Assembly (NCBI GenBank): GCA_039930465.1 | Contig: JBDTTU010000004.1 | Span: forward strand, 30,550-94,549 | Direction: 5' to 3' | Source of the DNA: LMDS01 sp039930465 | GTDB taxonomy: Bacteria; Pseudomonadota; Gammaproteobacteria; Burkholderiales; Burkholderiaceae_C | Length of the DNA: 64,000 nucleotides | Shown: piece after piece, positions 20,286 to 29,163 of the stretch | Layout of the letters: each line of letters opens with the position of its first letter | How positions within the stretch are numbered: position 1 is the first letter of the stretch | Position numbers and translations under genes: made by a program | The notes under the pieces: generated by a model | What the model was told of the DNA's origin: nothing | Seen by the model: the letters and a program-made list of their open reading frames with translations, nothing else | The model's database searches: none

Positions 20286-21269
20286 TCATGCGAGGCGCAC
20301 TCTAGGGTCGACCCAGGTGTAGGCCACATCGATCACGACGTAGCTTGCGATGTAGATCAGCGAGCCCACGAACACCATCGAACGCACGATCGCGAAGTCT
20401 TGGCCCGTGATCGCTTCGATCACGTAGGCGCCCAACCCGGGTATGCCGAAGAAACTCTCGAACACCAGGCTGCCGAGAAACACGAAGGGCAAATAGCTCC
20501 CGGCGCTCGTCAGGATCGGAATCAGTGCGTTGCGCAGCACGTGGCTGAACAGCACTTTGGGCTCGCTCAAACCCTTGGCGCGTGCGGTGCGCACGTAGTC
20601 GCGCCCCAGTTCTTCGAGGAACATCGCGCGGTACAGGCGGCCTTCGCTGCCCAGGCGCGAGAGCAGCGAAAGAATGACCGGGAGGATCAGGAAGCGCACG
20701 GCGTCCAGGCCCGATTCGAAACCCGAGATCGGCACCAGGTGGAACACGCGCGAGAACAGATACTGGCCGACGATGATGTAGAACAGCGCGCTGATCGACA
20801 ACATCAACACGCAAGTCACTACGCCCCAGAAGTCGATGCGCGAGTGTTTGAAGAACACCAGCAGCAAGGCGAAAGCCACGCTGACCACGATCTGCAGCAG
20901 AAACAGCGGTACCGCGAGCTGCAAGCTCACGCCCATGCGGGTCTTGATCTCGTGGCCGATGTCGGTGGCGCTGGTCGAATCGGACCGGCCGAAGTCAAGC
21001 GCGAGCAGTGAGACCGAGCGGTCCCAGAACACCGTCTCGGTCAACTGCTTCGTGCCTTCGGCCGCACGGTTCCAGTAGAGCGGCTTGTCGTAGCCACGCT
21101 CCACCTTCCACTTCACGATCTGCTCTTGCGTCACGCGCTTGCCGCCGATGTTCAGGCGCGCCATGTCGTCGGGCGTGTTGACGGTGAAGAAGAGCATGAA
21201 GGTGAACAGATTCACCCCGAGCAAGACCAGCACGCCGTAGAAGCTGCGGCGGATGAGGTAGTTCCACAT
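20286..21269 (-). CDS. Peptide ABC transporter permease (YejB-like)
   Basis: A 327-residue DppB/YejB-type permease starting MWNYLIRRSFYGVLVLLGVNLFTFMLFF. It has six predicted membrane helices and the EAA motif FLEELGRDYVRTARAKGLSE. It begins 3 bases after the solute-binding protein gene ends, so the two are surely co-transcribed. It forms the translocation pore with the enlarged YejE-like protein. Confidence 0.92.
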   Translation of the reverse strand: MWNYLIRRSFYGVLVLLGVNLFTFMLFFTVNTPDDMARLNIGGKRVTQEQIVKWKVERGYDKPLYWNRAAEGTKQLTETVFWDRSVSLLALDFGRSDSTSATDIGHEIKTRMGVSLQLAVPLFLLQIVVSVAFALLLVFFKHSRIDFWGVVTCVLMLSISALFYIIVGQYLFSRVFHLVPISGFESGLDAVRFLILPVILSLLSRLGSEGRLYRAMFLEELGRDYVRTARAKGLSEPKVLFSHVLRNALIPILTSAGSYLPFVFLGSLVFESFFGIPGLGAYVIEAITGQDFAIVRSMVFVGSLIYIASYVVIDVAYTWVDPRVRLA

Positions 21270-21272
21270 GGC

Positions 21273-23558
21273 TCAGGGCTTCACGACAACCGGCTCGAGC
21301 GCCACCGCCGCGGCGCGGCCGATCGCCCGTTCGCGGGCACGGTAGGCGCGCCACCCGATCCAGGCGAGCAAGAGCGTGGCGGCCGCCAGCAGCAGCATCG
21401 GCCAGTAGTGCGGCCGGTTCCATTCGGCCTGCAGTCGCGTGCGCATGGGCGCGTCGATGCGGTAATACAAGGCTCGGTCGTTGGTGAACAGGCCGTATTT
21501 GCCGTTCGGCAGCCACTTCTGGTACGCCCCGGCAGAGTAGGGGAAGTATCCCCAGGCCCAGGGCGCGTCGTTGCGCAAGATGTCGACCATTTCGTCGATC
21601 AGCTTCTGCTTGGCCGGGCCATCTTCCAGCAAGGCCAGCTTTTTGTAGAGCCTGTCGTATTCCGGGTTCAGGTAATTGGCCGCGTTCTCGCCTTCAACCT
21701 TCGCTTTTGCATTCGGCCCATAGAGCAGGAACAGGAAGTTTTCGGCGTCGGGGTAGTCGGCAAACCAGCCCCACCAGAAGATCTGCTGCTTGCCCTTGAG
21801 CATCTTCTCCTGGAACTGGTTGTAGTCGGTGGCGCGAATCTCGAGCTGCACGTTCAGCTTGGCGAACTGCTTGACCATCCAGTCGAGCTCGGCTTTGTAC
21901 TCGGGCGTGGGCACACGCTGGTAGTCGTAGTTCAGGACCAGCGGTTTGCCGGTTTTCAGGTCACGCCCGTCGGGGTAACCGGCCTCGGCAAGCAAGGCCT
22001 TGGCTTCTTCGATCGAGCGCCGCACCACCTTGCCACCCACCAGCTTGTGCGTGACCGGGTTCATGTCGCCGGGCGTGCCGTGGCGCGAGCCGAACATGCC
22101 CCCCGGCAGCGGACCCTGCGCCACTTCGCCGGCCTTCTGGGTGAAGACGCGGCCGTAGCCTTCTTCCCAGTCGATCGCGATGCTCAGCGCGTGCCGCAGC
22201 TTGCGGTTCTTGACCTGCTGTTCGGGTGTGTCGCCCTGCCCCACCACCGGGTCGAGCCAGTTGAAGCCGAGATACCAGTTCTGCGGCTCGATGCTCTTCG
22301 GAAAGCGCATGCCACGCTCTTCGAACTTCTTCTTCACTTCGTCGGAATCGTTGGCGTCGGCCAGGAAGTCGGGGCCCCAGTCGTTGCGCTCGATCTCCGG
22401 AACGTCGAGAAAACCTTGCGTGAACTTCGAACGCAGCGGGGTCTTGTCGCGCTCGACGTTGAAGACCAGCTTGTCGAGGAAAGGCAGCGCCTTGCCGCAG
22501 TCGTCGAGCAGCCCCGCTTCCTTGTCGCCGGGCATGCCTTCACACGGGTAGGTGGCCCCATGGTAGTTCGGGTTGCGCACCAGCACGTGGCGCCGGTCGG
22601 CCTGGTACTCGACCGCCATGAACGGGCCGGTACCCACCGGCCACACATCGAGCGTGAGGCTGTTCTTCGCCATGCCGGGCTGGGCGTAGAACTTGTCGGC
22701 CTCCCAGGGCACGGGCGCCGTGAACGCCAGCGTCATCCAGTACTTCCACTGCGGGTACTTGCCTTTGATGCGCACGCGGTAGGTGTATTTGTCGAGCGCG
22801 ACCGCACCGACCAACGGGTACTTTCGAAAATCGAGAAAGGGCTTGTCGAGCGCGGCCGGGTCCAGGCCGGCGCGCAGCTTCTTGTCTTCGCTGCGGATCA
22901 GCTCGCCATAGTCTTTCAGCCCGAGCACGTATTCCGAGAAGATGCCATAGATCGGCGTTTCGATGCGCGGCGTGGCGTGGCGCTTGAGCGCGTAGACGAA
23001 GTCTTCGGCCACCAGCTCGCGTGTGCCGGTGTGTTCGAAATCGAGCGGTGAATGTTTGTCGCGTGTCTGCGCGGCCGTGAGTGTGTGGTACTCATACTCG
23101 CCACTGGCGTCCTTGGCAAACGCCGGGTGCGGTGCGTAACGAACGCCCTGCTTGATGTGAACGTCGTACTGGCTTTCGGCCACCAGTTCACCGGGCGCGT
23201 CGGCCGGCAGCGGCTTGCCGTCTTTGTCGAAGTAGTTCGGCGTGGCCATTTCGGCCGCCGACTTGGGCACGAGCTGGTACGGCCGCTTCAGGTAGTGATA
23301 GGCGTAGGGCGGCTCGTAGATGGAGTACACGTACGGCACTTCGTTGACCGCGTAAGACGCGGTCGGGTCGAGGTGGCGCGGCGAGCGTTCCTGAAAGGCG
23401 ACGAAGAGCGTGTTGCTCGATTCGCTGCCTTCGGGGTTGGGGCTGTTGTCGCAGCCGGCCACGAAGACCAGCCCGCCGAGCAAGATGCCCATCCAGCCCA
23501 CCTTGGCCCGCACGCGCCGATGGGTCACCACCGACACCCCCTGTAGCCCACCGCGCAT
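21273..23558 (-). CDS. Peptide ABC transporter solute-binding lipoprotein with C-terminal membrane segment
   Basis: A 761-residue family-5 extracellular solute-binding protein. A basic N-terminus and the lipobox LVFVAGC mark it as a lipoprotein. The family-5 signature is spread over about residues 45-690 (for example AVNEVPYVYSIYEPPYAY, RHALSIAIDWEEGYGRVF, WWGWFADYPDAENFLFLLYGPN). An unusual C-terminal hydrophobic helix (MLLLAAATLLLAWIGW, about residues 718-735) is followed by arginines. Typical members have about 500-600 residues and no such helix, so this one may be double-anchored. Confidence 0.88.
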   Translation of the reverse strand: MRGGLQGVSVVTHRRVRAKVGWMGILLGGLVFVAGCDNSPNPEGSESSNTLFVAFQERSPRHLDPTASYAVNEVPYVYSIYEPPYAYHYLKRPYQLVPKSAAEMATPNYFDKDGKPLPADAPGELVAESQYDVHIKQGVRYAPHPAFAKDASGEYEYHTLTAAQTRDKHSPLDFEHTGTRELVAEDFVYALKRHATPRIETPIYGIFSEYVLGLKDYGELIRSEDKKLRAGLDPAALDKPFLDFRKYPLVGAVALDKYTYRVRIKGKYPQWKYWMTLAFTAPVPWEADKFYAQPGMAKNSLTLDVWPVGTGPFMAVEYQADRRHVLVRNPNYHGATYPCEGMPGDKEAGLLDDCGKALPFLDKLVFNVERDKTPLRSKFTQGFLDVPEIERNDWGPDFLADANDSDEVKKKFEERGMRFPKSIEPQNWYLGFNWLDPVVGQGDTPEQQVKNRKLRHALSIAIDWEEGYGRVFTQKAGEVAQGPLPGGMFGSRHGTPGDMNPVTHKLVGGKVVRRSIEEAKALLAEAGYPDGRDLKTGKPLVLNYDYQRVPTPEYKAELDWMVKQFAKLNVQLEIRATDYNQFQEKMLKGKQQIFWWGWFADYPDAENFLFLLYGPNAKAKVEGENAANYLNPEYDRLYKKLALLEDGPAKQKLIDEMVDILRNDAPWAWGYFPYSAGAYQKWLPNGKYGLFTNDRALYYRIDAPMRTRLQAEWNRPHYWPMLLLAAATLLLAWIGWRAYRARERAIGRAAAVALEPVVVKP

Positions 23559-23672
23559 GCCGCCCGCCCCTTATTTCGCGACCCCGGCGCAGGCTTGCGC
23601 GCCGAACCCAGAAAAACAATGTGCCTGCGATGAACACCGGCTTGTGGTCGGGTCAAAGCGAGGCAACGCGCG

Positions 23673-23678
23673 ATTGTA
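23673..23678 (-). promoter_or_regulatory. Possible -10 box for the Yej-type transporter operon
   Basis: In the 155-base gap between ldcA and the solute-binding protein gene the minus strand reads TACAAT, a good -10 match, about 115 bases before the start codon. The sequence 17 bases upstream is a poor -35. The operon could equally be transcribed from the tadA-ldcA promoter. Confidence 0.35.
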
Positions 23679-23713
23679 CGGTGGCGATTTGCGCTTTGCC
23701 GGGCCTGCGGTCT

Positions 23714-24667
23714 TCAGGCGTGAACGTGACCGTGCGCGTGGTGCGAATGCCGGTGCTCCCAGCCGATCAGCACATCCCGTCCCTGGACCACCAGCGTGAC
23801 ACGCGCGCCCACGGGCAAGCTCACCTTCGGCTGCACGTGGCCAAACGGCAGGCCGGTCAAGATCGGCGTCTTCGTCAGCGTGCGCAGGTACTGCACCACG
23901 GTCTTGATGCTGTAGCCACGGTCGAGCGGCGATTTGCGGTAAGCGCTGAAGGCGCCGAGCACGAGCGCCTTCTGTGCGTCGAGCACCCCCGCCTGGTGCA
24001 GTTGCAGCAGGTTGCGCTCGATGCGGTAGGGCTGCTCGTTCACGTCTTCGAGGAACAGCACGCCACCTTTGATGCGGGGGAAGTGCTTCGTGCCGAGCAT
24101 CGAGTTCACGATGCACAGGTTGCCACCCCACAGCGTGCCGCGCACCTGCAGCTCATCGAAGCCGGCTTCGGTGCGAAAGCCCACCGCTTCGAGCTCGCCG
24201 CTCATCGCTTCGAGAAAGCAGTCGCGCGTGATCTCGTCGACGCCGCCGGCCTCTTCGCTGCGGCCGAAGTCGTCGCAGGCCAGCGGGCCGGCCCAGGTGA
24301 TGCCTTCGGCATGCGCCAGCAGGCCGAGCTGCAAGGCCGTGAGGTCGCTGTGCCCGACCCAGCGGGTGCCGTGCTCGACGCTGCGGGCGATGCGCTTCCA
24401 GTCGATGTGGTCAAGCAGGCGCGTCATGCCGTAGCCGCCGCGGGTGGCGAGTGCAACGGCCGGCATCTGCTCGGCCACGCGGTGCAGCGCGGCCAGGCGT
24501 GTTTGATCGTCCCCCGCAAAACGCTGCTGCTTGGCGAGCGCTGAAGCGTCGATCTGCACCTCGAATCCGAGAGCTTTCAGGCGCTTGGCCGCGAGCCGCA
24601 ATGGCGCTGCGGTGGTGAGCACGCCGGCCGGAGTGAACAGGTTGATAAGCGTCATCGATTCACTCAT
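23714..24667 (-). CDS. ldcA: LD-carboxypeptidase, S66 family (LdcA-like)
   Basis: A 317-residue cytoplasmic LD-carboxypeptidase, which removes the terminal D-alanine of murein tetrapeptides during peptidoglycan recycling. The S66 motifs are visible: TRGGYGMTRLL, the nucleophile serine in GHSDLTALQLG, the acid in LFLEDVNEQPYRIERNL, and the histidine in GLPFGHVQPKVSLPVG. The start at 24667 overlaps the tadA stop (ATGA). The C-terminus ends in a histidine-rich tail (HRHSHHAHGHVHA) not expected in the family. The Yej-type peptide importer directly downstream fits a role in murein peptide salvage. Confidence 0.9.
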   Translation of the reverse strand: MSESMTLINLFTPAGVLTTAAPLRLAAKRLKALGFEVQIDASALAKQQRFAGDDQTRLAALHRVAEQMPAVALATRGGYGMTRLLDHIDWKRIARSVEHGTRWVGHSDLTALQLGLLAHAEGITWAGPLACDDFGRSEEAGGVDEITRDCFLEAMSGELEAVGFRTEAGFDELQVRGTLWGGNLCIVNSMLGTKHFPRIKGGVLFLEDVNEQPYRIERNLLQLHQAGVLDAQKALVLGAFSAYRKSPLDRGYSIKTVVQYLRTLTKTPILTGLPFGHVQPKVSLPVGARVTLVVQGRDVLIGWEHRHSHHAHGHVHA

Positions 24668-25242
24668 GTTGGGGAAGGTGGCGCGTCGATCTCGACCGCT
24701 TCGCCGGCGGGGATCATCGGTTCTTCGTCGGGCGTGGCCGCCGCGCGGCGCTGCCGGTACTGCTCGCGCCGCTCGGCGAAGAAGTCGCGCAGCACGGCAC
24801 CGCATTCATCGGCCAGCACGCCGCCCTGTACGGCCGTGTGGTGGTTGAGTTGGGCTTGCGCGAACAGGTCGACCACCGAGCCGGCCGCGCCGGTCTTCGG
24901 GTCGGAGGCACCAAACACCACCCGCTTGAAACGGGCGTGCATCAAGGCCATCGCGCACATCGCGCAGGGTTCGAGCGTGACGAACAGTTCGCACTCTGGC
25001 AGACGGTAGTTCGCGAGCAACTGCGCGGCGTGGCGCAGCGCCACGATCTCGGCGTGCGCGGTGGGGTCGTGTTCGGTGATCGGGCGGTTGTAGCCGGTGG
25101 CGATGACCCGCCCGGCACGCATGATCACGGCGCCCACCGGCACCTCGCCGACCAGCCACGCGTTGTGCGCCTGGTCGAGTGCGATGCGCATGGCTTGTTC
25201 GTCGGAAGCGGAGTGAGCGTCGGTCATTGGAGAACTGTTCAT
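24664..25242 (-). CDS. tadA: tRNA-specific adenosine deaminase
   Basis: TadA converts adenosine-34 to inosine in tRNA-Arg. The 192-residue protein has the zinc and catalytic motifs HAE (THAEIV-type: TAHAEIVALRHA) and PCAMCAMALMHARF, and GAASDPKTGA-like GASDPKTGAAGSVVD. A C-terminal extension of about 25 residues (AAATPDEEPMIP...) goes beyond the usual end. It overlaps ldcA by 4 bases. Confidence 0.94.
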   Translation of the reverse strand: MNSSPMTDAHSASDEQAMRIALDQAHNAWLVGEVPVGAVIMRAGRVIATGYNRPITEHDPTAHAEIVALRHAAQLLANYRLPECELFVTLEPCAMCAMALMHARFKRVVFGASDPKTGAAGSVVDLFAQAQLNHHTAVQGGVLADECGAVLRDFFAERREQYRQRRAAATPDEEPMIPAGEAVEIDAPPSPT

Positions 25243-25271
25243 GCACGCGCAGCGAGGGTTTCAGTGCGGCT

Positions 25272-25291
25272 GGCCGCGGCATGTCGCGGCC
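25272..25291 (-). terminator. Possible terminator hairpin between livF and tadA
   Basis: A perfect 7-bp stem (GGCCGCG / CGCGGCC) with a 6-base loop lies in the 247-base gap between the livF stop and the tadA start, all on the minus strand. No T-run follows. It could end the liv transcript or lie in the tadA leader. I see nothing else in this gap. Confidence 0.4.
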
Positions 25292-25489
25292 TTGGCGCGA
25301 CTGTACACAGCACAGGGTGTCCCGCCCCGCGATGGCGACTTCCAGAGCGATGCCGCGGGTGCATGTATCCATCGTACAGGGACGAGCACGAAGCACGCTG
25401 CCTGATCCCGTTCATCCTGATTGGAGCGCCTGCTGTTAAGGCTTGTACGACACTTGCTCTCAGGCCAGATTGGCCGTCAGCGCGGAGCC

Positions 25490-26239
25490 TCAGACCACGA
25501 CATCCTGTTTGGCGCGCCCGAGGTAGATCTCGCTGAGGCGAGCGTCGTTGAGCAGCGCTGCTGCCGCCCCTTGTTGCACCAGATTGCCCGTCTCGAGTAC
25601 GTACCCGCGGTCGGCCACCTCGAGTGCTGCGCGCGCGTTCTGCTCGACCATCAGAATCGACACGCCTTCGGTTCTCAAGCGCGAAATGACGCCGAAGATC
25701 TCGGCCACGATGAGCGGAGCGAGCCCGAGACTGGGCTCGTCGAGCATCAGCAGCCTGGGTCGAAGCATCAGTGCCCGACCGATGGCCAGCATCTGGCGTT
25801 CGCCGCCCGACAGCGTGCCTGCGATCTGCCGCTGGCGCTCCTTGAGACGGGGGAATATCTCGAAGACTCGCGACAGCTCGCTCTCCAGTCGGCGCTCGCC
25901 GGCCAAGTACCTGCTGAAAGCCCCGAGCTGCAGATTCTCGCGAACGGTCATGTCGCCGAACAGGTCGCGCGTTTCGGGCACGAGGGTCATGCCTTGGCGC
26001 ACGCGGTCGGCGATCGACCACTTGTTGATGGCAACACCGCCGTAGGCGATGTGCCCGGAGAACGGCAGAATGCCCATCAATGCTTCGAGCGTTGTCGTCT
26101 TCCCGGCGCCGTTGGGTCCGAGAAGGGTAACGACCTCACCCTGCGACACCGACAGGCTCACATCGCGAACGGCCTCGACGGCGCCGTAGCGAACAGTCAG
26201 GTCGCGGACCTCGAAGTCCAGCGGCTTTTCGCCTGTCAT
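25490..26239 (-). CDS. Branched-chain-type ABC transporter ATPase (LivF-like)
   Basis: A 249-residue ATPase with Walker A GPNGAGKTTTLEALMG, signature LSGGERQMLAIGRALM and Walker B LLMLDEPSLGLAP, all in the LivF form. It energises import through the fused protein at 26236-29118, overlapping its stop by 4 bases. In Burkholderiales, Liv-type systems import amino acids but also aromatic acids and amides, so the name does not fix the substrate. Confidence 0.92.
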   Translation of the reverse strand: MTGEKPLDFEVRDLTVRYGAVEAVRDVSLSVSQGEVVTLLGPNGAGKTTTLEALMGILPFSGHIAYGGVAINKWSIADRVRQGMTLVPETRDLFGDMTVRENLQLGAFSRYLAGERRLESELSRVFEIFPRLKERQRQIAGTLSGGERQMLAIGRALMLRPRLLMLDEPSLGLAPLIVAEIFGVISRLRTEGVSILMVEQNARAALEVADRGYVLETGNLVQQGAAAALLNDARLSEIYLGRAKQDVVV

Positions 26240-29118
26240 GCCGCCACTCCGAGGTAGGCCGAGATCACGTCGGGGTGAGACTGCACCTCGGCGGGGGCGC
26301 CCGCGGCCAGCGTGCGCCCGAAGTTCTGAACGATGACGCGATCGGCCAGTTCCATGACGAACGCCATGTCGTGTTCGACCAGAAGAATGGCGACACCCTC
26401 GGCACGCAATCCGCGAAGCAGCACAGCCAGTTCATGCTTTTCCGCCGCGCGCAGACCCGCGGCCGGCTCGTCGAGCAGAAGCATCTTCGGATCTGACGCC
26501 AATGCGCGCGCGACTTCGAGGATCCTTTGCTTCCCCAGGGGCAGCGCGCCGGCATGCACGTGAGCCAAATCTCCGAGCCCGACTCGAACAAGCGTCGCAG
26601 CGGCGCCGCGCAGGGCGCCTCGCTCTTCATGTCGGTCGAGTCGCAGCAAGGCGGCAAGCATGCCCGACCCACCCAGCCGATAACCGCCCAGTGCAACGTT
26701 CTCGAGCGCCGAGAGATCGTTCAGCAGCTTCACGTGCTGGAAGGTGCGGGACAGCCCGATTCGAGCGATCGCGTGGGGGGGCATGCCATCGACGCGAGTG
26801 CCCTCGAAAAGAATGCTGCCGCTCGATGCGTTGAGCGCGCCCGAGATCAGATTGAAGATCGTGGACTTGCCCGCACCATTCGGCCCGATGACGGCGACGA
26901 TCTCGCCGGGAAAAACCTCGAAGCTGACATCCGCGACAGCTTTCAGCCCGCCGAACTGCTTCGACACGTCCACCAATTTGAGCAACGGCCCGTCTTTGCG
27001 CACCCGCGCTGCGGGCTTGGGTACGATCGGTGCCACGATCGCGTCGGCCCTGGGCGATGTCCTGGCGAAAGCGCTGACAAGATACGCCAGCCCGTGCTGC
27101 GTGCGCTGCAGCAAGACAATGATGATCAGGCCGAAGAACACCTTCTCGACATTGCCCGCACGTTCGAAGAACCCGGTTCTCAAAACGTTCTGGAGCCAGT
27201 CGTTGAGGACACGCACCGCGGTCGATCCCAGCATGGCGCCGGCGATCTGCTCGACCCCGCCCACGACGGCCATGAAGACGTACTGAACGCTCATGTCCAG
27301 CCCGAACGACGACGGGTTGATGAACCGTTGCATGTGCGCGTAGAGCCAGCCCGAGATGCCGGCGTACACGGCGGCGCAGACGAACACCTTGGTCTTCAGC
27401 AAGCCCACGTCGACGCCCATGCTTTCGGCCATCAGCGACTTGCTCTTCAGTGCGCGAATCGCACGGCCGATGCGTGAATCGAGCAGGTTTCGCGTCGTCC
27501 AGCCGAGGATCAGCATCAGCGACACCACCAGGAAATAAACACGGAACTCGTAGCTGCCCTGCGTGCCGCCCCAACTGCCCAGCGGAATCGCTGGCAGATC
27601 GGTCATGCCGGTCGATGCGCCAATGCTGTCGGTGTTGGAGAACACGTAGAAGATGCTGACCGACCAGGCGATGGTTGCGATCGGGAGGTAGTGACCGCGC
27701 ATGCGCAGCGTGATGGCGCCCAGCATCCAGGCGCAGAGCGCCGTCGTCGCGAGGGAGGCCGGCAACGACAGCCAGGGGGACAGACCCCACGACGTTGTCA
27801 ACACGGCGGAGGTGTAAGCCCCGATGCCGACGAACGCGGCCTGTCCGAACGAGACCTGGCCGGCAACGCCTGTCAGCAGGATGACGCCGTAGCAGACGAT
27901 GGCATACAGGCAGGCATAACTGACCAGCGTGACGTAGAACCGCGAAAGCACGAAGGGCAGCGCCGCGAAGCCGACCACCACCGCGCATGCCCATACACCT
28001 CGGGGCACACGCTGGATCGCAGCTTGAACTCGACGAAATTGCGGCCAGGTACTGCGCGGTGCGTCAACCGACTTCTCCTCTTCGTCATCGATCGAGTGCC
28101 TTGCGAGAAGCGAGCACCCGAGCAGGATGGGAACCATCAACGCAAACACCAGCGACTCTTTGTACGCGCTCGACCAGAAGGCAGCGAAACTTTCGAAGAC
28201 CCCGATCCCCAGTGCGCCGACGGCCGCCAGCGGGTAGCTCACCATCGCACCGACAGTCGCCCCGACAAACGCCTTCAAGCTGATCAGAAAGCCGGAGTTG
28301 TAGTAGATGGTCACGAAGGGCGCGATGAGTATGCCCGCCGTTGCGCAAATGAACGCGGCGAGCGTGAAGCTGGTTGTGCCTGCCATGTCGGCACTGATGC
28401 CCATCAATGCGGCGCCGCGGCGATTGCTCGCCGTGGCTCTCAATGCACGCCCATACATCGTGTGCTGGGAAAACCAGAACAGCACGCAAACCAAAAGCAC
28501 GCTGACAGCGAGCACGACCACGCTCTGCACTGCCACGCTCTCGCCGGCCACGTCAAACCGCGCATCACTGAACGGCGTGGTGCGTGCCCCATCGGGCCCG
28601 AATGCCACGAGCGCCAAACCATCCATGACGAAGTGCGTCGCCACCGAGACGATCAGCAGCACGAGGATCGAGGCGTGCGCGATGGGCTGATAGACCAGGC
28701 GGTACATCGATGCGCCGAGCGGAACGACGATGGCCAGCGTCAGCACGACTTGCCACGCCATCGGCACGCCGGTTCTTGGCCCCCAGTGGGCGACGGCGGC
28801 CACCGCCGCGGGCACCACGAACCATCCGAAAAGAGGTCGCGCGAACTTCGGCGCAGCCGCTCGAACGCGCCGAAGGCGCTTCAGCTCGACCAGGCCGGCA
28901 CAGGCACTCGCCGACAACATGAACCACACCGTCATCGGTGTATGCCCACCTTGCAGCGCGTAGATGGTCAGCGCGCCGTAGGAGACGAACTCGCCAGCTT
29001 GCACCAGGATGACCCGTGTCACGCCGAACACGAGAACCAGCGCGAGTGCGATCAGGCTGTACACGGCCCCATTGGTCAGTCCCTCCTGCAGCAGGGAGAG
29101 TGCAACGCTGAAGTCCAT
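26236..29118 (-). CDS. Triple-fusion Liv-type ABC transporter: LivH-LivM-LivG in one polypeptide
   Basis: A 960-residue protein that joins three normally separate subunits. Residues 1 to about 345 form a LivH permease (EGLTNGAVYSLIALALVLVFGVTRVILVQAGEF split around residue 12-42). Residues from about 370 to 690 form a LivM permease (LTGVAGQVSFGQAAFVGIGAY; RAIRALKSKSLMAESMGVD). Residues from about 710 to 960 form a LivG ATPase: Walker A GPNGAGKST near residue 745, signature LPLGKQRILEVARAL in place of LSYGQQR, and Walker B MLLLDEPAAGL. No internal stop or frameshift is seen. LivM-LivG fusions are common; the full triple fusion is less so. Confidence 0.9.
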   Translation of the reverse strand: MDFSVALSLLQEGLTNGAVYSLIALALVLVFGVTRVILVQAGEFVSYGALTIYALQGGHTPMTVWFMLSASACAGLVELKRLRRVRAAAPKFARPLFGWFVVPAAVAAVAHWGPRTGVPMAWQVVLTLAIVVPLGASMYRLVYQPIAHASILVLLIVSVATHFVMDGLALVAFGPDGARTTPFSDARFDVAGESVAVQSVVVLAVSVLLVCVLFWFSQHTMYGRALRATASNRRGAALMGISADMAGTTSFTLAAFICATAGILIAPFVTIYYNSGFLISLKAFVGATVGAMVSYPLAAVGALGIGVFESFAAFWSSAYKESLVFALMVPILLGCSLLARHSIDDEEEKSVDAPRSTWPQFRRVQAAIQRVPRGVWACAVVVGFAALPFVLSRFYVTLVSYACLYAIVCYGVILLTGVAGQVSFGQAAFVGIGAYTSAVLTTSWGLSPWLSLPASLATTALCAWMLGAITLRMRGHYLPIATIAWSVSIFYVFSNTDSIGASTGMTDLPAIPLGSWGGTQGSYEFRVYFLVVSLMLILGWTTRNLLDSRIGRAIRALKSKSLMAESMGVDVGLLKTKVFVCAAVYAGISGWLYAHMQRFINPSSFGLDMSVQYVFMAVVGGVEQIAGAMLGSTAVRVLNDWLQNVLRTGFFERAGNVEKVFFGLIIIVLLQRTQHGLAYLVSAFARTSPRADAIVAPIVPKPAARVRKDGPLLKLVDVSKQFGGLKAVADVSFEVFPGEIVAVIGPNGAGKSTIFNLISGALNASSGSILFEGTRVDGMPPHAIARIGLSRTFQHVKLLNDLSALENVALGGYRLGGSGMLAALLRLDRHEERGALRGAAATLVRVGLGDLAHVHAGALPLGKQRILEVARALASDPKMLLLDEPAAGLRAAEKHELAVLLRGLRAEGVAILLVEHDMAFVMELADRVIVQNFGRTLAAGAPAEVQSHPDVISAYLGVAA

Positions 29119-29163
29119 GGGGAGGATCCTGTCGGATCAGTGCGCCGAGATTGGCCTGCTGAC

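Noticed and set aside
24667..24805. Longer LdcA with 46 extra N-terminal residues
   Set aside because: The extension is an Arg-rich read-through of the tadA frame on the same strand; the start overlapping the tadA stop is the normal arrangement.
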